From the NCBI GenBank assembly GCA_001606155.1, contig LODT01000035.1, positions 1,168,658 through 1,232,657 of the forward strand: a DNA stretch of 64,000 nt, in the 5' to 3' direction. Below, one piece after another: positions 46,639-57,589 of this stretch. The DNA is from Tieghemostelium lacteum. Lineage: Eukaryota; Evosea; Eumycetozoa; Dictyosteliales; Raperosteliaceae. Positions within the stretch are counted from its first letter, which is position 1, and every line of letters begins with the position of its first letter. Position numbers and translations under genes: made by a program. Below the pieces are notes generated by a model. It was given only the letters and a program-made list of their open reading frames with translations. It was not told the origin of the DNA and did not search any database.

Positions 46639-48845
46639 TTAAACATTAAATTCAACATAAACTAGGGCATTTCCTTCTCTTTGCTCTCTCATGGATTCTA
46701 AATACTCCCATTGATTTTTATCAATGGAATAGTATTGGACTTCAGAGAGAACTTCAGAATAATAACCACCTACAACATAGATGTTACCATTGCCATCATA
46801 TACAGCACTGTTACGAACATCAATTGGTTTTTTCATATCTGATAGTCTTTCCCATTTCCAGTTATGAATATTTACTCTCTCTAGATTATTTGAGATCTTT
46901 CTACATCCAAAACTACCTCCCATTACATAGATATAGGTACTACCGTCATAGATTGCACCAGGTCCATCCCTCTGTTTCTGCATATGACCTAACCGGAACC
47001 ATTTGTTTCTCTTGATATCGTATTTTTCAATGATATCCAACGCCTTTCCGTTGAAGCCTCCAATTGCGTAAATGAAACCGTTGGGATCGTAAACTGCTGA
47101 AAGATCTGATCTAGCCATTTTCATCTTTTTCAAAGAGATATATTCGTGAGTTTGGGTATCAAATCTATCCACCTTGTCTGAGAACCATTCTTGGTCTTTT
47201 CCACCGATGATATAAATGTATCTGTCACCGTCATAGACTGTTGCGTGCCTTGATCTCTCTTTAGGCATCTCCTTTACCATTGTCCATTTATCTTCGATAA
47301 TACTGTATCTTTCCACAGTCTTTTCGAATCCACTTGGACATTCACCACCAAAGACATAGATATGCTGTTTACCGTCATACACTGCCGATATTCTATTTCT
47401 TTGGAAATTCATTGACCCTACATATGACCATCGATTATGTTGAATAGAGTATCTCTCAACTGATTGTTTAGATTTACCACCAATCGCATAAATAAATTTC
47501 ATTTTATATTTTAATAAATTATTATATTTCTTTTGAATATTTAAATTTATATTTAATAAATATTCAACCATATTATTATTAGGGTATTGAGGTTGTTGTG
47601 GTTCAATATTGATATTATATTCAACTGGTGAAAGTTGTGGTGGAAGATGAATAATTTCCTGATAGATTTGGAATAACTGTGAATAATATACTCTCTTTTT
47701 CATTAAAATGTTAAAATGTTGAATTATATTATTTTGTGGATTGTTGTTATTGCTGATATTGGTAGTGTTGGTACTGATACCATTAGAAGAGTGGTGTAGT
47801 TGTTTGGTAGGCGACAATGATTTTTGAGGTTGACTTTGAAGTGGTGGTGTAGATGCAGAGTTTAGAACTGGTGATTGAGGTGTATTGCTACTGTTTGAAA
47901 GAGATGATACAGATGATGATAATGAACTAGTGGATGATAAGAGTGATCCTAGGGAACTAGAAGATGATAATGGTGATGTAGATGGTGATATATTTGGTGG
48001 TGTATTTGTATTTGGTGATGTTGGATTTAAACCTCCCAATGATGATGATGATGAAGATGATGACGATGATGACCCAGACTGTGTATAACTAGTCAATCTC
48101 TTTGGAGACTCATTATCAATCTCGTGTAGTAAATGCATAATTTTCAATCTTTTAATTTCTATTGCGCTTCTATATTCATTGAAATCTCTGTCGATTTGGT
48201 TCATGCATTGTGCTAGTAAATTTGAAATTTCACTCTTTACGTGGTTCTTGGTTTCTTTAATTTGTATTAATGGATTAACAATACCATTACTATTAGTTAG
48301 TATGCCATTACTACTAGTTAGATTACCATTACTATTAGGTGAAGTTATTGAATTAAAGAAATAATGTTGACTATTATTACTTGAAATATTTGGACTATTT
48401 GGTACACTTTGTGATTGTTGTAAAGGTGTAGGTGACTGTGGTTTTTGAGTTGATTGTGAATAGTTAGTTGAATGTTGTGGTTGAGGTTGACTAGGAATAT
48501 TTGTTGTGGTTTGGGGTTGATCATTACTACCCAATAAAATTCCAATAATTTCCAATTGAAGTTGGAGTGAATTTCTCAGAGCAATAAATTTTTGTTTTGC
48601 ATCTTGATTATGTTCAGTGATTTCATTCACAAAATCAACAATTGGTTTCACTGGATGACCGCTATGTTCAGATGATCCTATACATTTTGAACAAATTCCT
48701 TTTTGACATTCTTGTGCCATACATAAATACTGTACATTTTCTTGATGAAATTGGCATTCTGATTGTTGTTGATTCAATGTTGCCATTATTTGGTAATAAT
48801 TTTTACCAGGCACATTACCAATACCACTATTAGAAGAATTTAGAT

Positions 48846-48929
<84 letters not shown>

Positions 48930-49902
48930 GGATATGGTGGTGATGATGTTGTACAACATTTGGTGGAGTGTTGTTTGGACTTATACCACCACTCAGAGAC
49001 AACTGATTAATTTGTTGTTGTTGACTTATGAGATGTTGTTGTTGTTGATTAATCAAGTGGGTTTGGTAATGTCTTGATCTATGGTTATGCAATTGCTGTT
49101 GTTGAATTTGTTGTTGTTGTTGCAATTGTTGTTGTTGTTGAGAATCATCATCCAATAAAAAAGGATGGTTTAAATAGTTATTATTACTGTGAAGTTGAAA
49201 TAAAAAACTTGAATCTTTTAATTGTGATACTACTGGACTATTTGGAACACTTTGTGAGTGTTTGATATTATTATTTGAACTGAATGCACCTTGTGGGAAT
49301 ACTCCACTGGTATTTGGTGAATTATTTGAATAGACATTTTGTTGTTGTTGTTGTTGTGTTTGTTGATCAAACATTGTTGTTGGTGTTGTTCTTTGATGTT
49401 GTTGTTGTTGTTGTTGATGAATTTGTTGAAGATATTGTAATTTACTATTCTCAGAATTTTGAATAGGTGATGTTGGTACACTTGATGGTGCCGATGTGGA
49501 TAATGGATTCAATGGTAATGGTGGCACCATTCTACTTGGTGAATTTGGTGGAAGATTTTGTGTACTTGGTGAATTTGGTGGATTGGGAATTAAGAATGGA
49601 GACAAACTACTGAATGAAGTTGATGGAGATGGATTTGGTGAACTGTTATTACTACCACCATTCTTTGAATAGAATTGAATTGATGTGGCAACATCGCGTG
49701 TAAATCTAATGAGATTTTCATTCACCACAACATCTTGAAAATTAGTCTTGTCACCACATATTCGACAGTGGTATTGTTTACCTCTGGAATGAAGTTCCAA
49801 ACATACCGAACAAAAACTATGTGAACACCGAAGAGTTTTTGGATTATTTAAAACACTTTTACAAATTTGGCAAAACATAGTGGGTGGAATTTCAAATACC
49901 AT
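46639..49902 (-). CDS. RING finger / B-box / kelch-repeat protein with poly-Q
   Basis: One exon, 1087 residues. RING finger at ~10-50 (FCQICKSVLNNP ... CSHSFCSVCLE ... HCRICG). A long Ser/Pro/Gln-rich region contains an uninterrupted run of 28 Gln (~324-352). A B-box follows at ~380-425 (CQFHQENVQYLCMAQECQKG ... CIGSSEHSGHPV). Kelch repeats begin at ~800 and number about six (IYAIGGKSKQSVERY, IYVFGGE, IYIIGGKDQ, IYAIGGFNG, IYVMGGSFG, IYVVGGYYSE), enough for a propeller. Likely a TRIM-like E3 ubiquitin ligase whose kelch propeller binds substrate; this is inferred from domain order. It converges with NMT. Exact substrate unknown. Confidence 0.88.
48847..48930. repeat. Pure trinucleotide repeat, 28 units (poly-Q coding)
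   Basis: TTG repeated 28 times on the plus strand reads as CAA codons in the RING/B-box/kelch gene. It is uninterrupted, so length variation between isolates is likely. Confidence 0.95.
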
Positions 49903-50104
49903 CTTTTCTTTTTTTTTTCCTATAATTACAATATTATATTTAAATATACAACAAATATTTTAAAAAAAAAAACTAGAGATTATTAAAGGTTATATATAAA
50001 TAAATAAATAAATTTAATATTTTTAAAAAAAAAAAAAAAAGATAAAAAAATTATCTTTTTGGGTATTGGATGGATGTGTGTTAGATCAGTATGTGAAATT
50101 GTAT

Positions 50105-50133
50105 CTTGAGATATATTTAATATATATCTCAAG
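50105..50133. repeat. Perfect inverted repeat (12-base arms, 5-base loop)
   Basis: CTTGAGATATAT at 50105-50116 is followed after TTAAT by its exact reverse complement at 50122-50133. It lies ~200 bases upstream of the RING/kelch start. It could be a binding site or a small RNA hairpin; nothing further supports either. Confidence 0.8.
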
Positions 50134-50646
50134 TCTCCACTTTTGATTCTATCTCTATGGTATATATTATATGTATATGTTTTTGATATATATTTTCCTG
50201 GTATGTATATATTGGAAATTCTAAAATTAAGATGACATTTACCACAAGTGACGTGTATTAATTAAAATTGTTGTTTAAGATTGTATTAGTAAAGTTGAAG
50301 TGATCAACTATGAAGTTTACTTGTAGAACTTATCCATACCTTTTTTATTATTTCCTTTTTGTGTGATACTTCCTTTCTTTATCAACAATATAAAGAATAA
50401 AAAGCCAAATTTTTTATTCCAAAGATATTTACCATCAAAATGAAATGTATGTGATTCTTTTTTTTTTCTTAGATATTTTGTGAAAATGTTTTTTGATCAT
50501 TATTAATTTTCTTTATCCATCCATTTTCAAAATTCAAATAAAACCCAAATTTTGATATTATATTTTATTCTTCAGATTTAGATCATACCCTTGTTAACTA
50601 CCCCACCCCCAATTCCAATATGAGGTTTGGATATCTCTCTATAAAT

Positions 50647-50670
50647 GTTAATGCGAAATTTCACATTAAC
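50647..50670. repeat. 24-base near-perfect palindrome
   Basis: The left half GTTAATGCGAAA and right half TTTCACATTAAC are reverse complements except at one position, with no loop. It sits ~450 bases upstream of the CKS1 start. A dimeric transcription-factor site is one reading. Confidence 0.75.
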
Positions 50671-51123
50671 GATATTGTCCTGTGGTAATTGAACATGTTC
50701 TATAACCAATTATATATCTATATTTTTTAACCAATGAAAATGACCACAAGTTACAATTGGGCATTTTACAAATTTTTAATAATTACAAATATTAGATTAA
50801 AAGGATATTTTCACCTTCTGTACAGTGAACTTCATTGCATTTATAAATATTTATAAACTCCATATCAAACATGTAATTACACTATTATATCTTTGTTGGG
50901 AATGCTTTATTTTTTAAAGATGTAATTATCATGATCAATTTTTTTTTAAATTATCAAAAGAAGCAAGTAATTTTACAATTTTAAAAATTGCGCCTTTTTT
51001 TGATTCAACACACAAACAAAAAATTAAAAAAAAAATTTTTTAATTTTTATACCCAACTGATAATTCATTGTTAACAATTATTAATATATATATATAAAAT
51101 AAGAATATACATATACCATTAAA

Positions 51124-51447
51124 ATGCCAAACCAACCATACTATTCTAATAAATATTATGATAAAGATTTTGAATATAGGTAAGATGAGATATTTTTGGA
51201 AATTCTAAAGACTTTGAGTATACTAACAATACCAACAATGAATAACTAAAGACATGTAATTTTACCAATAGAGATTTACAATTCCATACCTAAAGGTCAA
51301 CTTTTGACAGAGGAAGAATGCAGAAAGATTGGAGTTAAACAGTCTGATGGCTGGGTACACTATGCTTTTCACAAACCAGAACCACATATTTTACTCTTTA
51401 GAAGACCTCACACTGGAGAAATTCCAAATGATGTTGATTATCTTTAA
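51124..51447 (+). CDS. cks1: Cyclin-dependent kinase regulatory subunit (CKS1)
   Basis: Two exons, join(51124..51179,51252..51447), 83 residues. Exon 1 encodes [14 protein letters not shown], split within the Arg codon. Exon 2 begins HVILP and continues with the CKS hallmark [23 protein letters not shown] proteins bind CDKs and phosphorylated targets to promote cell-cycle transitions; the [13 protein letters not shown] strand is the CDK and phosphate contact region. The 72-base intron (GTAAGA...CTAAAG) was set by homology: another AG 33 bases downstream would remove the conserved HVxLP. Length is normal for the family. Confidence 0.95.
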
Positions 51448-51846
51448 TCTTGCAATCATTAGAATATAAATAATAGGAAAATACATATATACATCTCAAG
51501 AACATATTTTAAAAACCATTTTTTACATTAGACCTCCTCTCTCCCTCACCTATTCACCATTCCGCGATTCCTCTCCTCCCCTCCCCCTCACAAACCAACA
51601 CCCAAAAGAAAACAGTCAATTACAACAACTATAACAACCATCAAGATGGCATCTTAATAACACAAGCACAAATATTACTATTATATAATCATTGTGTGTG
51701 TTAAGTCGCAGTAATGAACAATTATTTAATAAACAATATTTAGCAACTATAACAACACTCTTTGGCACTAAAATATATTCTACTTTGCATTACTTGAGTT
51801 TTTTTTTGAATTTCAGTTTTTTGTTTATATACTTTTTTATTGTGAT
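51448..51846. other. Convergent spacer between CKS1 and NIP7, with pyrimidine-rich island
   Basis: About 400 bases with no gene seen. Positions ~51530-51605 form a C/T-rich, clearly GC-richer island (for example CTCCTCCCCTCCCCCTCAC) that is unlike the surrounding A/T-rich DNA. The remainder ends in A/T runs before the NIP7 stop. Confidence 0.55.
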
Positions 51847-52548
51847 TTAGAATAGAGAATCTTCATCTCTAAGGTATTCACCAACATCACCATAGTGATA
51901 AACTACCAAAGCTGTTGGTTCTAATTTTCTACATTCAAAAGTTGATTTGGCGGTGACACCAAATCCAATAGGTATATCATTCATTGAAAATAAAACTACA
52001 CCAGTATTTTGTGGTGTATCTTCTGTAATTCTACCTAAACCTGCTTTTAATAAATTATTACCATACATCCAAGACATTTCTGATGTTGGTTTAACCCAAA
52101 CTTTATACTATAGTAATTGTAATTATGAATAATATAGATAATAATATCAGTAACCTAATTCAAAAATTGATTTGTCATCATAGTATAGCAATCTATTTAC
52201 TTTTGCATATTGTGCTAAATAATCTAATGCTGTAATATGTAATTTAAACTTTCCAGTTTTTGTAAATCTTCCAAAACATGTTCCTAAACTGGTTAATGAT
52301 TCTCTTGGTATATTTTGTGATCTTTTCATAATTTCTTCGCTAACATAGTATACTTTATTCTTTTGAATTCTAAAACAATATGGTTCATCAGTTCTCTGTA
52401 TCAATAATGTTACATTTCTTCCAATACTGCGAATTTATAAATATATTGATTAGTCTTCTCCAATAACATTGCTATAAACATGCTAATCTTACAATTTAAT
52501 TAATTTTTCAAAGAATGCTTTTGATTCTTCTTCTGTTAGTGGTCTCAT
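51847..52548 (-). CDS. nip7: 60S ribosome subunit biogenesis protein NIP7
   Basis: Three exons, complement(join(51847..52107,52201..52426,52493..52548)), 180 residues, the usual NIP7 length. NIP7 acts in pre-rRNA processing and 60S assembly in the nucleolus. Visible sequence: MRPLTEEES at the start, [48 protein letters not shown] joined directly to [17 protein letters not shown], then the C-terminal PUA domain with [16 protein letters not shown] and [20 protein letters not shown]. Both introns (66 and 93 bases) were placed so that the conserved blocks meet exactly; the first is GTAAGA...CGCAG, the second GTAAAT...TATAG. Without splicing, each exon would run into a stop. Confidence 0.95.
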
Positions 52549-52666
52549 GGTTTATAAAGGTTTGTTATGTACAATATATGGAAATTTTTAAAAATAATAA
52601 AAAAAAAAAACGAACGATTCTTTCTAAAACTGTAAAATATTAAAAATTACGAAAATTATTATTTAT

Positions 52667-53857
52667 TTAATTTACGTTTGATTTCTTTTTGGGAATACCT
52701 GTATCTAATTCTAAAAAAAGAGAATTGGGATCATCATATTCACTATCATTATAGCTATCATCTAAGGATTGGTGGTGGTGTTGGAACAGTTGATTCTTTT
52801 CAGTTAGAATAAATTGAAAGATTGATAAAAGTTTGTTGTCAATTTTGAGATATGGTCCACTGGATTGCAATTTAAAAAGTGATTCATCATAGGTTTTTAA
52901 TGGTACCCAATGGAGTTGATGATTCATTTTTACATCGGAAGGATTCATTTGAAAACAATGGTATATGTCTGAACCGTATCTAGTGGTGAATTTAGTGGAT
53001 AATATCATTTTGTTTAAAATTTGTTGTTGTGAAGTTTCACTACTTTGAAAGATGGTTTGGGCACATCTAGATGCAGTTTGAAGATGATTTTCAGTAATTA
53101 GTCTTACTGAATTTTGAAAAGCTAGTGAATAGCTTTTACCATTCTCAGAGTAATCCTTTTGGTTAATCATTAGTAAGGATATAGGTAATTCACCATTTTG
53201 AATAGAGTAAGGAATGATAAAACACTTTTTGTAACTAGTTGTCAATTGGTGATCATTAGTAGGTACCAATTGGTTAAATGGTAAAGTTACTTTGGTACCA
53301 AACAAAGATGATTTAAATCTTATAAGATACTCCATCAGTGGATAAGTAGACAATTGTAATGTGAACCCATTTAGTGCTACCCAACCTATACCTCTAGTGT
53401 TATCATTATTACGAGAGTATTCATATCTTTGGGGTACCTCTGTCAAATATCTTTTTGGAACCTCATTTTCATAATCTTGTTTCTCAGTTGGAATTAGTAA
53501 TATCAATTGTTGGTTAAACGTATCATAGATTTTAGTGTACAAATTGCTTGAGATCTTGTCCAAATGAATATATTCTAATTTTGAAAGTAGTCCATTGGTA
53601 CCAAATTCAATCACCTCTTTAGCCAAATCAAATACAGTATCATTTTCATATTCTTTATAACCTATAAATGGTTCAAATGATTGCTTTTCACCAGAATACA
53701 CATTATTTAGTAACAAATGTGTAATTTGGTTTCCATTATCCACAGACTCCGATATAAAATAAGGAATTACACAAACTGATGTAAACTCATCTTTAACTGA
53801 ACCAGGTATATTTTTACAAACAATTATAGGCTGTTGTTGTTGTTGTTGTTGTTGTAG

Positions 53858-53896
<39 letters not shown>

Positions 53897-54559
53897 TAGT
53901 TGTTGTTGTAGTTGTTTAGGCACTTCTTTCTCTAAATTCAACTGTTCAACATTCTTTTGATTGTTGTTTTTATTATTGTGGTGTATATCTGGGCAGTACT
54001 CTGTAATTTCATTAGGTTCATTGAATAAATGACAATTTAATGAGAGAAATATACGTAGCTCAGTTGCAGATGTTGAGAGTTTAATATCATTTTTGAAAGA
54101 GACAGATACCCATTCTAGTGATTTTAGAGGTCTCAAATAGATTCTCTTTTGCATTAGGTTATTGAGGAATTCATTTGAAATGGTCTCTTCTATACCTTTT
54201 TTTATTATTGGTATAAAGTAATAGAGTGTCTTTGAAGATGTATTGTAAATTTTTAGTGAATCTATAGATTTGATTTGTTGATCTATTCTTCCAATACATT
54301 TGTGATTAGATAACAAATGAAATGTAGTTTCATTCAATAATAGTTCTAGTTGATGACCTATATTATTAGAATTTGTATTTTTAATTGTAGATTCTATTGT
54401 ACAGCATTTAAATTGATCATCTAATTTCTTATTGATCAACATTACTCTAATATCTCTTTGTCCATTAATATCCCAACAACAATATGGAACAATACCAATA
54501 TTCTCATACTCTGAAAGTACTTTTGTTGGGATTATATTATATACAATTAGATGAGACAT
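52667..54559 (-). CDS. Unrecognised protein with three tandem repeats, possibly degenerate Nudix-like
   Basis: One exon, 630 residues. Three related units of roughly 190 residues can be seen. Each starts with an IPY/VPY strand followed by a hydrophobic LLxIN(K/Q) strand (GIVPYCCWD ... VMLINKK; VCVIPYFI ... HLLLNNV; CFIIPYSI ... LLMINQK). Each ends with a W-(V)-containing strand and a helix (LEWVSVSF ... RIFLS; IGWVALNGF ... YLIRF; LHWVPLK ... IFQFI). A poly-Q stretch separates units 1 and 2. The strand order hints at a Nudix-like fold, but the catalytic GX5EX7REUXEEXGU box is absent in all units, so a catalytic role is unlikely. Function unknown; the family hint is weak. Confidence 0.7.
53831..53894. 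repeat. Poly-Q coding trinucleotide tract
   Basis: Mostly TTG units on the plus strand, interrupted by TAG (CTA on the minus strand, Leu), between repeat units 1 and 2 of the triple-repeat protein. Confidence 0.85.
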
Positions 54560-54750
54560 TTAATCAAAATTAAAAAACACAACACATGTACCAAAATACT
54601 TTGAAATCAATCCAATAAATTCAAATTTAAAATTTTTTTATAATTTGTAATTCAACCCCCACCCACAAATTATAATATCTATTTTTAAATATCTGTACAT
54701 TTTATAACAAGTTTTATTTACAAATTTATTTATTTGAAATTAAAATTTGA

Positions 54751-55113
54751 TTATTGGATTAAACAACCTTTCTTTTTCTTTTGTTTTTGGGGTGTTGATG
54801 GTTGAGAAGAATCTGGGGATGTTGGAACTGGAGTTTCTTGTGTAGATTGAACTTGATCAGTGTCCTTTTTAAGTCTTACAATGAGAGTTACTACACTGTT
54901 TTCTTGTAGGCCACTACCTTCTACAGTTGCAGAGTCTTCCATTGCTTTATTAGTGGGTAAGATTAGACGTTGTTGATCAACAGACAATAATTCATCACCA
55001 AATGGTTTAGGATTCATTTGTAAGATCTTATTCTTTAGATCCATTGCAGTATCATTTGAATCAACTTCTAAAGGACCATTATATCCATTTAATGTTTTAA
55101 TTGTAATTTTCAT
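54751..55113 (-). CDS. Ubiquitin-like protein with C-terminal CaaX (prenylation) box
   Basis: One exon, 120 residues. Residues 1-80 form a ubiquitin fold (MKITIKTLNGYNGPLEV, MDLKNKI, QQRLIL, SVVTLIVRL). There is no Gly-Gly at the fold's end, so conjugation to other proteins is not expected. A Ser/Thr/Pro linker leads to a polybasic KQKKKKG and the final four residues CLIQ, a CaaX box whose terminal Gln favours farnesylation. Membrane-anchored ubiquitin-fold (MUB/UBL3) proteins share this plan, although this fold looks closer to ubiquitin itself than to UBL3. Expected at a membrane; partners unknown. Confidence 0.82.
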   Translation of the reverse strand: MKITIKTLNGYNGPLEVDSNDTAMDLKNKILQMNPKPFGDELLSVDQQRLILPTNKAMEDSATVEGSGLQENSVVTLIVRLKKDTDQVQSTQETPVPTSPDSSQPSTPQKQKKKKGCLIQ

Positions 55114-55316
55114 TTTTTTCGTATTGTGTGCTTGTCCAATTGTATGTCCCGTCGCTGTGTTTTTTAAAATATTAAGTCAAAAACATCAGATATTTTTTTC
55201 ATTTTAAATATCTGACCGTTACAAAACAAATAGAAATTTTATAGAAATTGTTTTCAAATTAACAAAACCCAGTTTAACACAGGAAAGTGTATTTTAGTAA
55301 TAATTAAAAGGATTTA

Positions 55317-56855
55317 TTATATATCTACATCTATTAAAGTGGTTATTAAACCATCTTTTTTAAGATTATATTTTCCAATTTGGTAACATTCCTTCATTGA
55401 AATATTTTTAAGAATGATACTGTCAAATATGTCATTGGAAGTATATTCAGGAAGTGTAGAGTTGATTTCTAAATGAATAGAGTTATTATCAGTGAGTTGT
55501 CTTAACCCTTTACCACAATGAAATACAACCTGAATAAAATAGTCAAAGAGATTGGAAGATGGATTCTTTAGAGTGCTATCAATTTTTGAAAAGAGGCCAA
55601 AAACCATTTCAAATGGATTTAGCAATTGTTCGGTCATTGTTAATGTAATGAGATTGGGTATCCATTCTCTGTCAATTCGAGTTGCTAGTGATTCTCTTTC
55701 CATTATTATATTCTGATGTGTAAGTTTCTGGTAGTATGACATCATGGTTGATAAGGTACTTGCAGGAGACAATAGAATTTGCCATTTCTTAAAGAGTTGA
55801 ATTTCATTATTTGACAATGTACCTGTATTGCTACTGTGAATTTGAAGGTCTCTAGTGTGATGTGATATCATATTTCTCATGTCATTTGCTGTGATTGAAA
55901 CTTCTGTTCTCCAATACTCAAATATTGGTCGGACAAGTGACCATGTGCTCTGATTGATTTGTAACCAGTCTGGAATCTTACCAATATCACCAAACAGAAT
56001 TATCAAATCCAATCTTCTGACTAACAAGGGACATAGAAAAGTAGGTATCATAGTGCTATTGTACAGGTAAAATAAAAGTATACCTAAATCTGAGTGTTGT
56101 GAGTCTTGGTAGATGGATTCCAGTGTAATGGCATACCCAATTTCATTCAGTAGCCAAAATATTATAATATTTCTAGCTACAATCGATGGACTCTTGTCAG
56201 AGAGGGTCAAATGAAAATGGGTGTTTTTTAAAGATGATGATCTTCTATGAACATCTGCGAAGGTCAATAACACATTACCAATATCCACACCTAATCCACC
56301 GTAGAGATATGATATTTCCTGGTGTGTCTTTTCCATTGGGGCTATTGACACATTTAGATCCTTGGAATAGTTGATAGTCGGTCTGATTCTAGTACCATAT
56401 TTAATAATGATTGGAAGCTTACCTGTGATACCCATTGGATATCCATCCAATGTCTTTTGTAAATATTTATCCGTTTCCTCTCTATCACCAATCCTGTAAT
56501 ATGATTTTATAATTCTCATTCTGTTTTTTATTTCAATAGTATTGTCAATGATTCTGATGGACTTTAGAACTTGTTGAGAATATTCTATAGACTCTCTATA
56601 CAATTTCAATTTATAATAACATTTGGAGATGATGGATAACAATTGGGGTATCTGTATACAAGCTTCAATGTTGCTTAATTCTAGTATATTCTTAAATCCA
56701 ACCAAAGCTTCTCTGTATTCTCTACCCTTATACTTCTCTTGAGAAATCTCAAGAATTTGTTGTACTGACATTAAATGTGCTGAGGGAATTGATAAAATAG
56801 AAGAATTATTCTCCTTTGCACAATATTTTTGTAATAAATGTTCTTCATTTGACAT
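55317..56855 (-). CDS. TPR-like / DUF4470-like domain protein
   Basis: One exon, 512 residues. Residues ~30-135 form helical pairs of TPR type (YKGREYREALVGFKNIL, KCYYKLKLYRESIEYSQ, YYRIGDREETDKYL). At ~188-260 there is a stretch like DUF4470 (GVDIGNVLLTFADVHRR ... FHLTLSDKSPSIVARN), a methyltransferase-like region also found near MYND fingers in fungi and distantly in the dynein assembly factor DNAAF3. No MYND finger is visible here. The C-terminal half is helical and unremarkable. Cellular role not known. It lies in the same orientation as the ubiquitin-like gene, ~200 bases away. Confidence 0.72.
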   Translation of the reverse strand: MSNEEHLLQKYCAKENNSSILSIPSAHLMSVQQILEISQEKYKGREYREALVGFKNILELSNIEACIQIPQLLSIISKCYYKLKLYRESIEYSQQVLKSIRIIDNTIEIKNRMRIIKSYYRIGDREETDKYLQKTLDGYPMGITGKLPIIIKYGTRIRPTINYSKDLNVSIAPMEKTHQEISYLYGGLGVDIGNVLLTFADVHRRSSSLKNTHFHLTLSDKSPSIVARNIIIFWLLNEIGYAITLESIYQDSQHSDLGILLFYLYNSTMIPTFLCPLLVRRLDLIILFGDIGKIPDWLQINQSTWSLVRPIFEYWRTEVSITANDMRNMISHHTRDLQIHSSNTGTLSNNEIQLFKKWQILLSPASTLSTMMSYYQKLTHQNIIMERESLATRIDREWIPNLITLTMTEQLLNPFEMVFGLFSKIDSTLKNPSSNLFDYFIQVVFHCGKGLRQLTDNNSIHLEINSTLPEYTSNDIFDSIILKNISMKECYQIGKYNLKKDGLITTLIDVDI

Positions 56856-57589
56856 TATACTAATTAATATTATTTCCCAGGATCTAGATTAAGTCAAAAT
56901 ATTTACAAATTTCTTTTGACAAAATTTTAAAATTCATCTCCAAGATCTGGTAATTAACCATTAATTTGAATTAATTCTCTATTTCTCAATTTCTTTTTTT
57001 TTTTTTTTTTATTCGACAAACCTCCACTTACCATATCCGGAAATGGTACAAAGTTACTTATATGTCCACAGATATTTTACATAAAAAGACAATACGAATG
57101 AGTCTTCTCAATTATCATCAGGAATTAAGAAATCCCATCATACGTTGAACATTTCATTAATTTAACTTTAATTTAGATCCACAATTGTATACAAGTATAA
57201 AAAAGTTTATCTATTACTTCATACTATTCCAGAATAAATATCAATTTGACAAAATGATTGCATCATTTCGGCAAATAAAATGAAATTTCGCAAGATGAAA
57301 TTGAATAAAACAAAGTTATTTTTTTTTATTTTTTTTTTTTTGTTTTGAGAATTAGTTCACGGAATAATCAATTTATATAAATATTATTTATACAGATAAG
57401 GTGGGTCATTCGTAAACAGTTTTCAGATGTAGATAACAACAACAAAAAAAAACACCACAAACCAGAATACAAAAAAAAACATATTAAATATCTAATTTTT
57501 TGTTGTTATTGTATTTTTTTTTTTTTAAAACTTATCATTATTAATACTAACTAATACTTTGTTATACTTTATCAAAATTAAGACTTAGA
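56856..57589. promoter_or_regulatory. Divergent spacer between DUF4470-like gene and thiolase
   Basis: About 730 bases rich in A and T runs (for example 56996-57010, 57319-57341 and 57516-57528). No gene or structured RNA recognised. Presumably both promoters lie here. Confidence 0.45.

Larger units (their letters stand above)
49903..51123. promoter_or_regulatory. Long divergent spacer between RING/kelch and CKS1 genes
   Basis: About 1.2 kb without a convincing gene. It contains A and T homopolymers, a perfect 12-base hairpin at 50105-50133, a 24-base near-perfect palindrome at 50647-50670, and a short C-rich patch near 50600. It presumably holds both promoters. Short ATG-led frames near 50440 do not extend. 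Confidence 0.5.

Noticed and set aside
48847-49077. Plus-strand open frame starting with a poly-Leu run
   Set aside because: Antisense of the poly-Q tract in the RING/B-box/kelch gene.
50441-50520. Possible small gene with ATG followed by a GTATGT donor
   Set aside because: The implied intron would be under 30 bases and the downstream frame closes quickly.
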